A stretch of DNA of 10,468 bases, taken from Desulfobacteraceae bacterium (GTDB lineage: Bacteria; Desulfobacterota; Desulfobacteria; Desulfobacterales; SURF-15). The stretch lies in the NCBI GenBank assembly GCA_003599475.1, contig QZKK01000012.1, positions 1 through 10,468 of the forward strand. The letters run 5' to 3'. Positions 1-8,500 of the stretch are shown one piece after another. The translations under genes were made by a program, and so were the position numbers. The stretch's first letter is position 1. Each line of letters begins with the position of its first letter. The notes under the pieces were generated by a model that made no database searches, had not been told where the DNA came from, and saw only the letters and a program-made list of their open reading frames with translations.

Positions 1-2
1 CA

Positions 3-2042
3 TCCGCATTCCTTGCCATTACCATCGTGCCGGTCCTGATGACCTTTTTCATTCGGGAGCGGACGATCGAGCCCGGAGTTTCCCGCAGGAATCGGAAACT
101 GATATGGCTTTCTGCGCTTGCCGGGCCGCCGCTGCTGGTAGCCGCCGGAGGAGTCTCCGGGCTGAAGCTCCCGGACTGGAGCCTTGCGGCGGCCCTTGCG
201 GTGTCCCTGTTTGCACTGATCTGCCTGGTTCCCCAAAAGATCATGTCCGAAGCGCGCAACCCGCTGAGCCGCTTTTTCATCCGGGTCTACCTGCCCGTGA
301 TCCGCTGGGTTCTCAAATGGCGCAAAACGACCCTGCTTTTAGCCCTGGCGATTCTGATGGCAAGCTGGTTTCCGCTCTCGCGCCTGGGAAGCGAATTCAT
401 GCCGCCATTAAACGAGGGGGATCTCCTGTACATGCCGACGACGATGCCGGGTATATCGATTACCAAGGCCAGGGAGCTCATCCAGCAGACCGACCGGATC
501 ATCCAGCGTTTTCCGGAAGTTCATCATACGCTGGGAAAAATCGGGCGGGCCGAAACGGCTACCGATCCGGCCCCGCTTTCGATGATCGAGACTACGATCA
601 CCCTCAGCCCACAGGTCGAATATGAAGTCATCCCGGTGAAAAGATTCTTTTCAAGCTGGCCCGGGTGGTTGAAAGAACCGCTCACCTGGGTTCTGCCGGA
701 AGAGAAAAAAGGCCCGATCGCTCGTCAGTGGCGCACGAAAAAGATCGACCGGTTCTTTTCCGACTGGCCGGCGGTGCTGAAGGCTCCGCTTGCCTGGGTG
801 CTGCCCGAAGAGCGGTACATCACGATCGAAGAACTCATAGACGATCTTGACCGGGCCGTCCGGTTTCCCGGGTTGACCAATGCCTGGACGATGCCGATCA
901 AGACCCGCATCGACATGCTGTCGACCGGTATTAAAACGCCTGTGGGAATCAAATTGATGGGGCCCGACCTGGAGGTGCTCTCAGAGTTGGGTTCGCAGAT
1001 CGAAGCCGTCATCAAGGAGATTCCCGGAACGCTTTCGGCATATTCGGAACGGGTCACCGGCGGCAATTATTTGGATTTTTCGATAAGACGCCATGAAATC
1101 GCCCGATACGGCCTGACGGTCGGCGACGTCCAGGAGGTGATCATGAGCGCGATCGGCGGAATGAACGTTACCCAGACGGTGGAGGGGTTGGAGCGGTATC
1201 CCGTAAACCTCCGCTACAGCCGGGAGCTCAGGGACGATGTCGAACGGTTGAAACGGGTGCTGGTGTCCGCACCCACGGGTGCGCAGGTTCCGCTTGCCCA
1301 GCTTGCGGAATTCAGGACGCATAAAGGACCGGCCGGGATCAAGAGCGAAAACGCCCGCCGCACGGCCTGGATTTTCGTCGATCTGAAAGGAGTCGATATC
1401 GGCTCCTATGTCGAGCGCGCCAAGGAAATCGTCTATGAGCAGGTGAATCTGCCGGCCGGCTATTCGGTCGTATGGTCAGGACAGTACGAGTATATGCAGA
1501 AGGCAAGAGCGACTTTAAACATCGTGGTGCCGGTGACCCTGCTGCTGATCTTTCTGCTGCTTTTTTTCCACTTCCACAATGTGGCCGAGTCAATTTTAGT
1601 GATGGCAAGCCTCCCCTTTGCCTTAATCGGCGGCGTCTGGCTTCTGTACTGGCTCGGCTACAATCTATCCGTAGCGGTGATCGTCGGTTTCATCGCCCTT
1701 GCCGGGCTTGCCGCAGAGACTGGTGTGGTGATGCTGGTGTACCTGGATGAAGCCTATCGGAGGCGTTCGGATCAAGGGAAGATGGCATCCGGTGCCGATC
1801 TCAGGGCCGCCATTATCGAGGGGGCCGTGGATCGCGTGCGGCCCAAACTGATGACGGTTTCAACGACTTTAATCGGGCTGCTTCCGATCATGTGGGGAAC
1901 CGAAACAGGATCGGAGGTGATGAAGCGGATTGTGGCGCCGATGGTCGGCGGCCTGGTATCGTCGACGATCCTTACCCTGGTGATTATCCCGGTGGTTTAC
2001 GATATCTGGAAAATGAGGGAAGTGAGAAAAGTTCAAAGCTGA
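3..2042 (+). CDS. cusA: CusA-like heavy-metal RND efflux pump (CusA1), 5'-partial
   Basis: This is the C-terminal part of an inner-membrane HME-RND proton antiporter that would export Cu(I)/Ag(I) from periplasm or cytoplasm into a tripartite channel. The frame is open to the left edge; residues before the first ATG (27) match the end of TM6 in the complete paralogue at 5559-8831, so about 480 residues are missing. The three methionines of the E. coli CusA metal site are conserved: YMP at 432, PLSM at 582, RIDM at 915. The TM proton-relay residues are also kept, Glu in AAETG (1716) and Lys in RPKLM (1845). Two oddities separate it from its paralogue: about 58 extra residues with two hydrophobic helices between TM6 and TM7 (60-260), and an internal duplication (642-812). 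It ends in TGA 77-83 bp before a small secreted protein gene. The metal-class assignment is strong; the exact metal is inferred. Confidence 0.93.
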   Translation, partial: SAFLAITIVPVLMTFFIRERTIEPGVSRRNRKLIWLSALAGPPLLVAAGGVSGLKLPDWSLAAALAVSLFALICLVPQKIMSEARNPLSRFFIRVYLPVIRWVLKWRKTTLLLALAILMASWFPLSRLGSEFMPPLNEGDLLYMPTTMPGISITKARELIQQTDRIIQRFPEVHHTLGKIGRAETATDPAPLSMIETTITLSPQVEYEVIPVKRFFSSWPGWLKEPLTWVLPEEKKGPIARQWRTKKIDRFFSDWPAVLKAPLAWVLPEERYITIEELIDDLDRAVRFPGLTNAWTMPIKTRIDMLSTGIKTPVGIKLMGPDLEVLSELGSQIEAVIKEIPGTLSAYSERVTGGNYLDFSIRRHEIARYGLTVGDVQEVIMSAIGGMNVTQTVEGLERYPVNLRYSRELRDDVERLKRVLVSAPTGAQVPLAQLAEFRTHKGPAGIKSENARRTAWIFVDLKGVDIGSYVERAKEIVYEQVNLPAGYSVVWSGQYEYMQKARATLNIVVPVTLLLIFLLLFFHFHNVAESILVMASLPFALIGGVWLLYWLGYNLSVAVIVGFIALAGLAAETGVVMLVYLDEAYRRRSDQGKMASGADLRAAIIEGAVDRVRPKLMTVSTTLIGLLPIMWGTETGSEVMKRIVAPMVGGLVSSTILTLVIIPVVYDIWKMREVRKVQS
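642..812 (+). repeat. Internal duplicated segment in CusA1 (36-residue period)
   Basis: Two in-frame copies of a 21-residue block, 642-704 and 750-812, sit 108 bp apart. Copy 1 begins RFFSSWPGWLKEPL and copy 2 begins RFFSDWPAVLKAPL; both end in WVLPEE. By hand count 16 of 21 residues and about 46 of 63 bases are identical, so the duplication is diverged and not a recent slippage or assembly artefact. It lies in the periplasmic porter region, between the second and third methionines of the metal site. The paralogue at 5559-8831 has a single, much less similar block there. Confidence 0.8.
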
Positions 2043-2070
2043 AAGCGGATAAAGCTGGAAGTTCAAAGCT
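2031..2070 (+). repeat. Short direct repeat at the cusA1 3' end
   Basis: The 10-mer GTTCAAAGCT occurs at 2031-2040 and again at 2061-2070, a 30-bp period. The flanking bases are also A-rich and AAAG-rich (CAAAG at 2071-2075). The first copy encodes the last residues of CusA1 and supplies the first base of its stop codon. This looks like a small simple-sequence expansion around the stop; no function can be assigned. Confidence 0.55.
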
Positions 2071-2125
2071 CAAAGTAAGAAGATTAAAAGTGAACAACCA
2101 AAAATAGAAAGAAAGGAATATGAAC

Positions 2126-2587
2126 ATGAGAAAGCATCTATCGGTTTTAATTGCATGCCTGGTTACCGGATGGTTGGCGGCAACGGCTTTTGCTGCAGAC
2201 AGTCACAATACCCACAATCCCCAAAAGGCCACGGAACATAATACCCAAGAATCCATGGACCACGGGGATCAGATCGGAAAAAAGATACACGAATCCGATC
2301 TGAAAGGGTATCGGATCGCCTATCGCCTTCTGGATCTTCCCGGTCGTGAAGCCAAGCATCTGGTGACTTACATCGTCGATTCGGGAGGCAAGCCGGTCAA
2401 TGATGCAAAAGTCGGTTACCTGGTCGTAGACCCCGCCGGAAAAGAGCAGAAGGTGATGGCCATGGCCATGAAGGATTCCTTCGGCGGGGATGTCGATTTA
2501 AGCAGCAAAGGAAAATACACGATCAAATCGAAAGCGGTCGTCGGGGACAAGAACCTGATGGACAGCTTTACTTTTGATGTGAATTGA
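2126..2587 (+). CDS. Small secreted Ig-like (YtkA/FixH-like) periplasmic protein, His-containing
   Basis: A 153-residue exported protein of uncertain function. It begins with a Sec signal peptide (basic start MRKH, hydrophobic core to about residue 20, likely cleavage after AFA at residue 23). A hydrophilic His-bearing linker (H27, H30, then EH and DHGD motifs) follows, then a C-terminal beta-rich domain of about 100 residues resembling YtkA/FixH-type Ig-like folds. The DPAGKEQ and LSSKGKY motifs recur in the protein at 8900-9376, so the two are homologous. An in-frame ATG at 2120 would add two residues, but AAGGA at 2113-2117 is only 2 nt from it and 8 nt from the ATG at 2126, so the latter is preferred. 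It follows cusA1 and is probably cotranscribed. A role as periplasmic copper carrier or pump accessory is inference from location and His content. Confidence 0.8.
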   Translation: MRKHLSVLIACLVTGWLAATAFAADSHNTHNPQKATEHNTQESMDHGDQIGKKIHESDLKGYRIAYRLLDLPGREAKHLVTYIVDSGGKPVNDAKVGYLVVDPAGKEQKVMAMAMKDSFGGDVDLSSKGKYTIKSKAVVGDKNLMDSFTFDVN

Positions 2588-2765
2588 GGTGAAATGACAG
2601 AACCGGCTTGTCAAGCTTCTGAAATCGTCAATAAAATAGGGACGTATGAACCAGCCGGTGAGACTGCAACCGAGCAATTGCGCTCAAACAGGATATAACC
2701 GCAGGGGCAGCCTAAGAAAGCCGGCCAGATAACGAAAGACCCGTGGACGATTGAACCGTAACTTG
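2588..2765 (+). other. Non-coding stretch ending in a terminator; possible structured RNA or 3' UTR
   Basis: About 180 bp between the small secreted protein and the strong terminator. I see no convincing + strand gene. Small complementary pairs are visible: GAGC/GCTC around 2672-2685, CGGT/ACCG around 2656-2672, and several AGCC/GGC blocks at 2704-2725 that could pair in more than one way. The stretch could be the long 3' UTR of the upstream operon, a small RNA, or a leader with a conditional terminator for the channel gene at 2973. I compared it from memory with cobalamin, c-di-GMP, SAM, manganese, fluoride, NiCo and group II intron motifs and found no match I would defend. Confidence 0.35.
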
Positions 2766-2794
2766 AAGCCCGGATCCTTCCGGATCCGGGTTTT
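2766..2794 (+). terminator. Strong Rho-independent terminator
   Basis: A perfect 9-bp GC-rich stem, CCCGGATCC at 2769-2777 and GGATCCGGG at 2782-2790, closes a 4-nt TTCC loop and is followed by TTTT at 2791-2794. The stem can extend outward by a G-T and two A-T pairs. It lies 180 bp after the upstream stop codon and 180 bp before the next start, so it either ends the cusA1 operon or acts as an attenuator in a leader for the next one. Confidence 0.85.
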
Positions 2795-2972
2795 ATCGTA
2801 ATTGCGGTATTGCCCTGAAAAACCTCGGACAGCATCGGCCCGCCGTCAAGGGCTTCAATCATGCAGGTCCGATACCAGCCGCTATCGAAGACTCCATTTT
2901 TTGCATTCTCCGATCGGGCTGTTTTTCTCTCAAATTTCATCGATTCAACTTTAAAGAAAGCGATGGATCAAA
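2795..2972 (+). other. Spacer upstream of the efflux operon, no confident promoter
   Basis: This 178-bp stretch must hold the promoter of the 2973-8831 operon if the terminator at 2766-2794 is constitutive. I cannot point to a sigma70 -35/-10 pair with good spacing, a sigma54 box, or a MerR-type (CueR) operator with a clear inverted repeat. The final 40 bp is AT-rich. A TATA-poor or activator-dependent promoter, or read-through from upstream, are both possible. Confidence 0.3.
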
Positions 2973-4259
2973 ATGATGACGAGAACAATTCAGTACATTC
3001 TTTTCTGCCTAACGGTCTTCATTCCGGCTGTTACTTCGAGTCAGTCGGAAAAGCCACTGTTGAATCCGGACCTGCTGATACAAGAGGCGGTCCAGAACAA
3101 TCCTGAAATCCTGTCTGCAAAGCAGAAGTGGGAAGCCTATAAGGAGAAAGTTCCCCAAGCTTCCGCCCTTCCGGATCCCATGTTCGGTTTCGGGATCGTC
3201 AATCTTCCCACCAACTTCAGCTTCAGAGAGGAAGATATGACCATGAAAGAGGTCTCGGTTTCCCAAATGCTCCCTTTTCCGGGAAAGAGAGCCCTCATGA
3301 GGGGAGCGGCGGAGGAGGAGGCGGAAGCCGTTTCAAAGGAAGTGGAGGAAAGAGCAAATAACGTCATCCGAGAGGTCAAGAACGCGTACTGGGATCTTTC
3401 GCACGTTTACCGGACCACAGAAGTGGCGCAGAGAAACAAGGGAATCCTCGAGAGCCTGGCCAAGATCGCAGAGGCACAGTACGCGGTCGGAACCGGCATC
3501 CAGCAGGATGTTTTGAAGGCCCAGGTGGAGATCTCCAAGATGGTGGACGAATTGATCATGCTGGGTCAGCAGAGGATCGCGCTGGAAGCCAGGCTCTGCA
3601 GCCTCCTCAACCGCTCCGGGGAGTGCCTGATCGGTGAACCGGAAGAGTTGGTATTCCGGAAATTCCCGACCACGCTCCAGGAGCTTCAAAGCACTGCTTT
3701 GGATTCGAGCCCCACTCTGGCCAGGATGAAAAACATGATCGAGGCCAAAGAGAAAGAGCTGCGGCTGGCCAGGCTCGACTACTATCCGGATTTTACGGTT
3801 CGCTTTGCCTATGGACAGAGGGACGACAGCCCGGAGATGGATCGAAGGGACATGGTCACGGGGATGGTGGAGGTGAACCTTCCCATCTTCTACAAATCCA
3901 AGCAGGGCCGAAAGGTGGCAGAGACTATGGCAGATCTCCGTGCTCTGGAGGCACAGTACCGGGGGATGAAAAATGAGATCTTCTATATGATTGCCAGCAT
4001 GGGTTCGATGCTGGAGCGGTCCGAGAAGCAGCTTGCGCTTTACAAAACAGGAATCATTCCTCAGGCGGGCGCCCAGGTGAAGTCCGCACTGAGTGCTTAC
4101 ACCGTAAACAGGGTCGATTTTATGAGTCTTCTGGACAGCCAGATGACCCTCTACCGCTATGAGCTGGAGTATCACAGTGCCCTGACGGAATATGAAAGGA
4201 ACCTGGCCGGATTGGAAGCGGCCGTCGGCAAACGGTTCCCCAGAGTAGGATCAGAATAG
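2973..4259 (+). CDS. cusC: TolC/CusC-like outer membrane efflux channel
   Basis: A 428-residue outer membrane factor of the TolC family, the exit duct of a tripartite metal pump. It has an N-terminal signal sequence with a hydrophobic core (residues 7-20), two OEP domains (about 33-215 and 240-418) rich in long amphipathic helices, the FPGK motif (residues 102-105) found in many metal-efflux OEPs, and LPIF (303-306) at the start of the second beta-strand region. Unlike E. coli CusC there is no lipobox cysteine, so it is probably not a lipoprotein. Start: tandem ATGs at 2973 and 2976 with a weak GGA 5 or 8 nt upstream; either is possible. The adaptor gene follows after 9 bp, with its ribosome site overlapping this stop codon, which implies translational coupling. 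The cusC symbol is by role and context, not proven orthology. Confidence 0.9.
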   Translation: MMTRTIQYILFCLTVFIPAVTSSQSEKPLLNPDLLIQEAVQNNPEILSAKQKWEAYKEKVPQASALPDPMFGFGIVNLPTNFSFREEDMTMKEVSVSQMLPFPGKRALMRGAAEEEAEAVSKEVEERANNVIREVKNAYWDLSHVYRTTEVAQRNKGILESLAKIAEAQYAVGTGIQQDVLKAQVEISKMVDELIMLGQQRIALEARLCSLLNRSGECLIGEPEELVFRKFPTTLQELQSTALDSSPTLARMKNMIEAKEKELRLARLDYYPDFTVRFAYGQRDDSPEMDRRDMVTGMVEVNLPIFYKSKQGRKVAETMADLRALEAQYRGMKNEIFYMIASMGSMLERSEKQLALYKTGIIPQAGAQVKSALSAYTVNRVDFMSLLDSQMTLYRYELEYHSALTEYERNLAGLEAAVGKRFPRVGSE

Positions 4260-4268
4260 GAGTCGTCG

Positions 4269-5543
4269 ATGAAAATTGCGATATGGATCGGTTTGCTGCT
4301 CTTGGCGGCGTTCGGATTTTTTTTAGCCGGTGAGATGACCGATATTTTCGCCCAGAGCGGGCATGAAGGTCACGGGAAACCAGCGCCGGGCAATACGGCG
4401 CCCGATAAGACAGAACCTGTGCAGAAAGAGGAGTCTCAAGAGGCTGAGGACCCGTTCGAGGGGCTCACCATGGAGTCCCTTCAGAAGGAAGGAAAGATGA
4501 CGGAGCTCGGGCCCGGTACCGTACAGCTTTCGCCTGAGAGACAGCAGATGATCGGGATCAAATTCGGTTCTGCGGAGTTCAAGCGCCTCGAGAAGGTGAT
4601 CCGGACAACGGGCAGGGTGGACTATGATGAAAAGCGGCTCGTGACCATCTCCCCCAAAATCGGAGGGTGGGTCGAAGAGCTCTATGTGGATTTCACCGGT
4701 GCGTATGTGAAGAAAGGTGCCCCCCTTCTCACGATTTACAGCCCGGAGCTGCTTTCCACTCAAGAGGAATACCTCGTGGCCCTTCGGGCCAGGAAGGAAT
4801 TCAGGAAGAGCCCTTTTCCCGAGGTGGTATCGGGCGGGGACTCCCTCGCAGAGTCTGCCCGGCGCCGCTTGAAGCTCTGGGATATCAGCGATCAGCAGAT
4901 CCGGAAACTGGAAGAAACAGGACAGCCCAGCAAGACCCTTACCTTCTATTCCCCTTACGAGGGTTTTCTCCTGGAAAAAATGGCCTACAAGGGGATGAAT
5001 GTGATGCCTGGTATGGCGCTTTTCCGGTTGGCGGATCTCTCGGTCGTCTGGATCTATGCGGATATCTATGAGTCCGAGCTTCCCTTGATCCGAATGGGAC
5101 AATCCGCTTCGTTCAGGATTCCTTATCTTCCATCCGAGAGTTTTACAGGAAAAGTGATTTACATCTACCCGTCACTCGACCCAAAAAGCCGTACGGCGAA
5201 GGTCAGACTCGAATTCCCGAACCCGAAAGGCGTGCTCAAGCCCGAAATGTTCGCGGACGTGGAGATCCGAATCGATTTAGGCCAAAAGCTTGCCGTTCCG
5301 GAGAGCGCGATCATCGACACCGGACTCAGGCAGGTGGCCATCATCGATCGGGGTTCAGGCAATTTCGAACCGAGAGACGTGAAGCTCGGGGCAAAGGTGG
5401 AGGACTACTATGAGGTGATCGAAGGCCTCAAGCCCGGAGAGCGGGTGGTGACCAGCGCCAATTTCCTCATCGATTCGGAATCCAAGTTCAAGGAAGCGCT
5501 GGGGAGCGGCGGTGGCGGCGGGCACGCAGGCCACGGCCAGTGA
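4269..5543 (+). CDS. cusB: CusB-like periplasmic adaptor (membrane fusion protein)
   Basis: A 424-residue RND adaptor linking the pump to the outer membrane channel. A signal peptide or membrane anchor (residues 3-20) is followed by a low-complexity acidic/Pro linker with a HEGH motif (H32, H35). A barrel-sandwich half (about 110-160, SPKIGGWVEELYV) comes next, then a short alpha-hairpin (about 160-220), the second lipoyl half and beta-barrel (SPYEGF to DIYESEL, then SLDPKSRTAKVRLEF), and a membrane-proximal domain with PESAIIDTG. The C-terminus is a Gly-run tail ending HAGHGQ (H419, H422). His clusters at both ends suggest metal capture, the job Met residues do at the E. coli CusB N-terminus. 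I see no Cys-containing heavy-metal-binding domain (YTCPMHP type). AGGAG at 4258-4262 lies 6 nt before the ATG. Confidence 0.93.
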   Translation: MKIAIWIGLLLLAAFGFFLAGEMTDIFAQSGHEGHGKPAPGNTAPDKTEPVQKEESQEAEDPFEGLTMESLQKEGKMTELGPGTVQLSPERQQMIGIKFGSAEFKRLEKVIRTTGRVDYDEKRLVTISPKIGGWVEELYVDFTGAYVKKGAPLLTIYSPELLSTQEEYLVALRARKEFRKSPFPEVVSGGDSLAESARRRLKLWDISDQQIRKLEETGQPSKTLTFYSPYEGFLLEKMAYKGMNVMPGMALFRLADLSVVWIYADIYESELPLIRMGQSASFRIPYLPSESFTGKVIYIYPSLDPKSRTAKVRLEFPNPKGVLKPEMFADVEIRIDLGQKLAVPESAIIDTGLRQVAIIDRGSGNFEPRDVKLGAKVEDYYEVIEGLKPGERVVTSANFLIDSESKFKEALGSGGGGGHAGHGQ

Positions 5544-5558
5544 TGAAAGGGCGGAGAG

Positions 5559-8500
5559 ATGATTGAAAAGATTATCGCCTATTGCGGGCGAAATCGATTT
5601 ATGGTTTTTCTTGGGGTCCTTCTCCTGATGGTGGGCGGGGTCTATGCGCTTAAGGGAATTCCTCTGGATGCAATCCCCGACATCTCCGATGTCCAGGTCA
5701 TCATCTATACCCCCTGGGAGGGAAGAAGCCCCGACCTGGTGGAAGACCAGGTGACCTACCCCATCGTAAGCTCGCTGATTTCAGCCCCCAAGGTCAAGGC
5801 GGTCAGAGGTTTCACGGACTTCGGCTTTTCCTTCGTCTATGTCATCTTCGAAGACGGAACCGACATCTACTGGGCACGATCCAGGGTCCTGGAATACATG
5901 CAGCAGTTCCAGGGGAAACTGCCCCAGGGCGTGAACCCCACCATCGGTCCCGATGCGACCGGTGTCGGCTGGGTTTTCACGTACGCCCTGGTGGATGAGT
6001 CGGGCAAGCATGATCTTGCATATCTGAGAACGCTCCAGGACTGGTATATCCGCTACGCACTGGCAAGCGTCGGAGGAGTGGCGGAAGTTGCCAGCATCGG
6101 CGGATTCGTCAAGCAGTACCAGGTCAATATCGACCCCAATCGGCTGTCCTCCTACGGCGTTTCCATCCGGGATGTGATGGACCGGATCCAAAGGTCGAAC
6201 AACGATGTGGAGGGGAGGCTTCTCGAATTCGGCGGGCGGGAATACATGGTCCGGGGACGAGGATATGTGAAAAGCGTCGCCGACATCGAAAAAATCGCCC
6301 TAGGGACAAATGAAAAGGGCACCCCCATCCTCCTGAAAGACGTTGCGAGTGTAGGCCTCGGACCGGAGATCCGAAGGGGCATCGTGGAGCTCGACGGCAG
6401 GGGGGAGGTCGTCGGCGGAATCGTGGTGATGCGCTTCGGTGAAAATGCGCTGGACGTCATCAACAGGGTGAAGGAAAAGATCCGGGAAATCGAACCGGGC
6501 TTTCCAAGCGGGGTCAAGCTCCTGCCCACCTATGACCGCTCCGAACTGATCGAGCTTTCGATCAAGAGCCTCCAGAAGACCCTGATCGAGGAAATGATTG
6601 TCGTAAGCGTGATCATCGTCATTTTCCTCCTGCATTTCCGTTCCGCCCTCGTTCCGATTTTCGCACTGCCCATTGCCATGATCGCGTCCTTTATCCCCAT
6701 GTATTTCCTGGGCATGACCTCGAACATCATGTCGCTCGGAGGGATCGCGCTTGCGATCGGCGTTCTGGTGGACTCTTCCATCGTGATGGTGGAAAACGCT
6801 TACAGGAAGCTCTCGGAAGGAACGGAGGAAGAGAAGGCGGACAGCACCGGCACGATTATCCGCGCCTCGCAGCAGGTCGGAAGGGCCATCTTCTTCTCTC
6901 TGGTCATTATCATCATCTCCTTCATCCCGGTCTTTCTTCTTGAGGCACAGGAGGGCAGGATGTTCCGGCCGCTGGCATTCACAAAGACCTTTGCCATGGC
7001 CGCCTCCTCGATCCTCGCCATCACGCTGGTCCCGGTGCTCATGATCCTGTTCATCCGGGGAAAGAACCTGAAACCGGAATCCGTGAATCCGATCTCCCGG
7101 TTTTTCAACAGGATTTACTCACCGTTTATCCTGTTGGCATTGAAGTACAAGTGGACCGCCCTCATCATCAACTTTGCGGTGGTGCCGGCAACGGTGCTCC
7201 TCATCTACTTCTACCCGATCGGCAGTGAGTTCATGCCGCCCCTCTACGAAGGGACCATCTTCTATATGCCGATCACCAGCCCGGGTCTATCCGTAACCGA
7301 GGCAGGGAGGCTCCTGGCCTCACAGGACAGAATCCTAAAAAGCTTTCCCGAGGTCCATACGGTCTTCGGAAAGGCCGGTCGCGCCGAAACCTCCACCGAC
7401 CCTGCCCCCTTCTCCATGATGGAAACGGTCGTTCATCTGAAGCCGAGGGATGAATGGAGAAGGGTTCAAAAGGATTACCGGCGTCTGCCGGAATTCCTGC
7501 AGCCCCTGGCGCAGAAGGTTTTCGGGAAGACCCGGGGCATGACCTTCGAAGAGCTGATCTCGGATATGGACCAGAAGATGCAGTTCCCCGGATTGCAGAA
7601 TTCCTGGACCATGCCCATCCGGGCGCGGATCGACATGCTCAGCACCGGTATTCGTACGCCCGTAGGCATCAAGATTGCCGGTGCAGACCTGAACACGATC
7701 CAGGAATTGGGGACCCACATCGAGATGATCCTGAAACAAGTCCCCGGAACGCGGTCGGTTTATGCCGAGAAGGTGGCGGGAGGCTATTTTACGGATATCG
7801 TCATCAAGCGGGAGGAGATTGCCAGGTACGGTCTTACGGTCGGAGATGTTCAGGATGTCATCCAGACCGCCCTGGGAGGGATGACGATCACAAGAACCAT
7901 CGAGGGCCGGGAACGATATCCGGTCAATCTCCGGTACCCGAGGGAGCTGCGGGATGATGTGGAAAAGATCAGGCGGATTCTGATTCCGATCTCCGGCGGC
8001 AATGCAGGAGGGATGCAAGCGGCTTCCGGAGGACAGGGAGGAAGGACCTATCACGTTCCGCTCGGACAGCTCGCAGAGATCAGCATGACCACGGGGCCCG
8101 GCATGATCCGGGACGAGAACGGCATGCTCACCGGTTATGTCTACCTGGATGTGGTGGACAGGGACATCGGCAGTTATGTCACTGAGGCCAAACAGGTCGT
8201 TCAGGATCAATTGAAGCTGCCCGCCGGGTACTCCCTCTCCTGGAGCGGCCAGTATGAATTCAAGCTTCGCGCGGAAGAACGATTGAAGATCCTCCTGCCG
8301 GTTGTTTTTTTCGTCATCTTTGTCCTTCTCTACATGACCTTTCATTCAGTCTCAGAGGCGGGGATCGTCATGCTGTCGGTACTCTATGCGATGACGGGGG
8401 GCGTCCTCCTCCAGAAGATCCTGGGGTATAACTTCAGCGTGGCGGTATGGATCGGCTATATTGCCCTCTACGGTGTGGCTGTAGAAACAGGCGTGGTGAT

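Noticed and set aside
2611..2940. 109-codon open frame on the - strand in the intergenic region
   Set aside because: It runs through the palindromic terminator stem, shows no recognisable domain, and I found no convincing ribosome site. Treated as chance, though a homology search would settle it.
2588..2972. CRISPR array, tRNA or insertion sequence in the gap
   Set aside because: No regularly spaced repeats, no tRNA-like arms or T-loop motif, and no terminal inverted repeats or transposase remnant were found.
2861..3106. 81-codon + strand open frame overlapping the channel gene start
   Set aside because: It overlaps the signal-peptide region of the clearly coding channel gene in another frame, with no domain and no good ribosome site.
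3333..4175. 280-codon open frame on the - strand inside the channel gene
   Set aside because: Shadow of a well-supported TolC-family gene; the antisense product is His/Leu-rich without recognisable motifs.
7335..8345. 336-codon open frame on the - strand inside cusA2
   Set aside because: Antisense shadow of a complete RND pump gene with all family motifs; the translation resembles no protein family.
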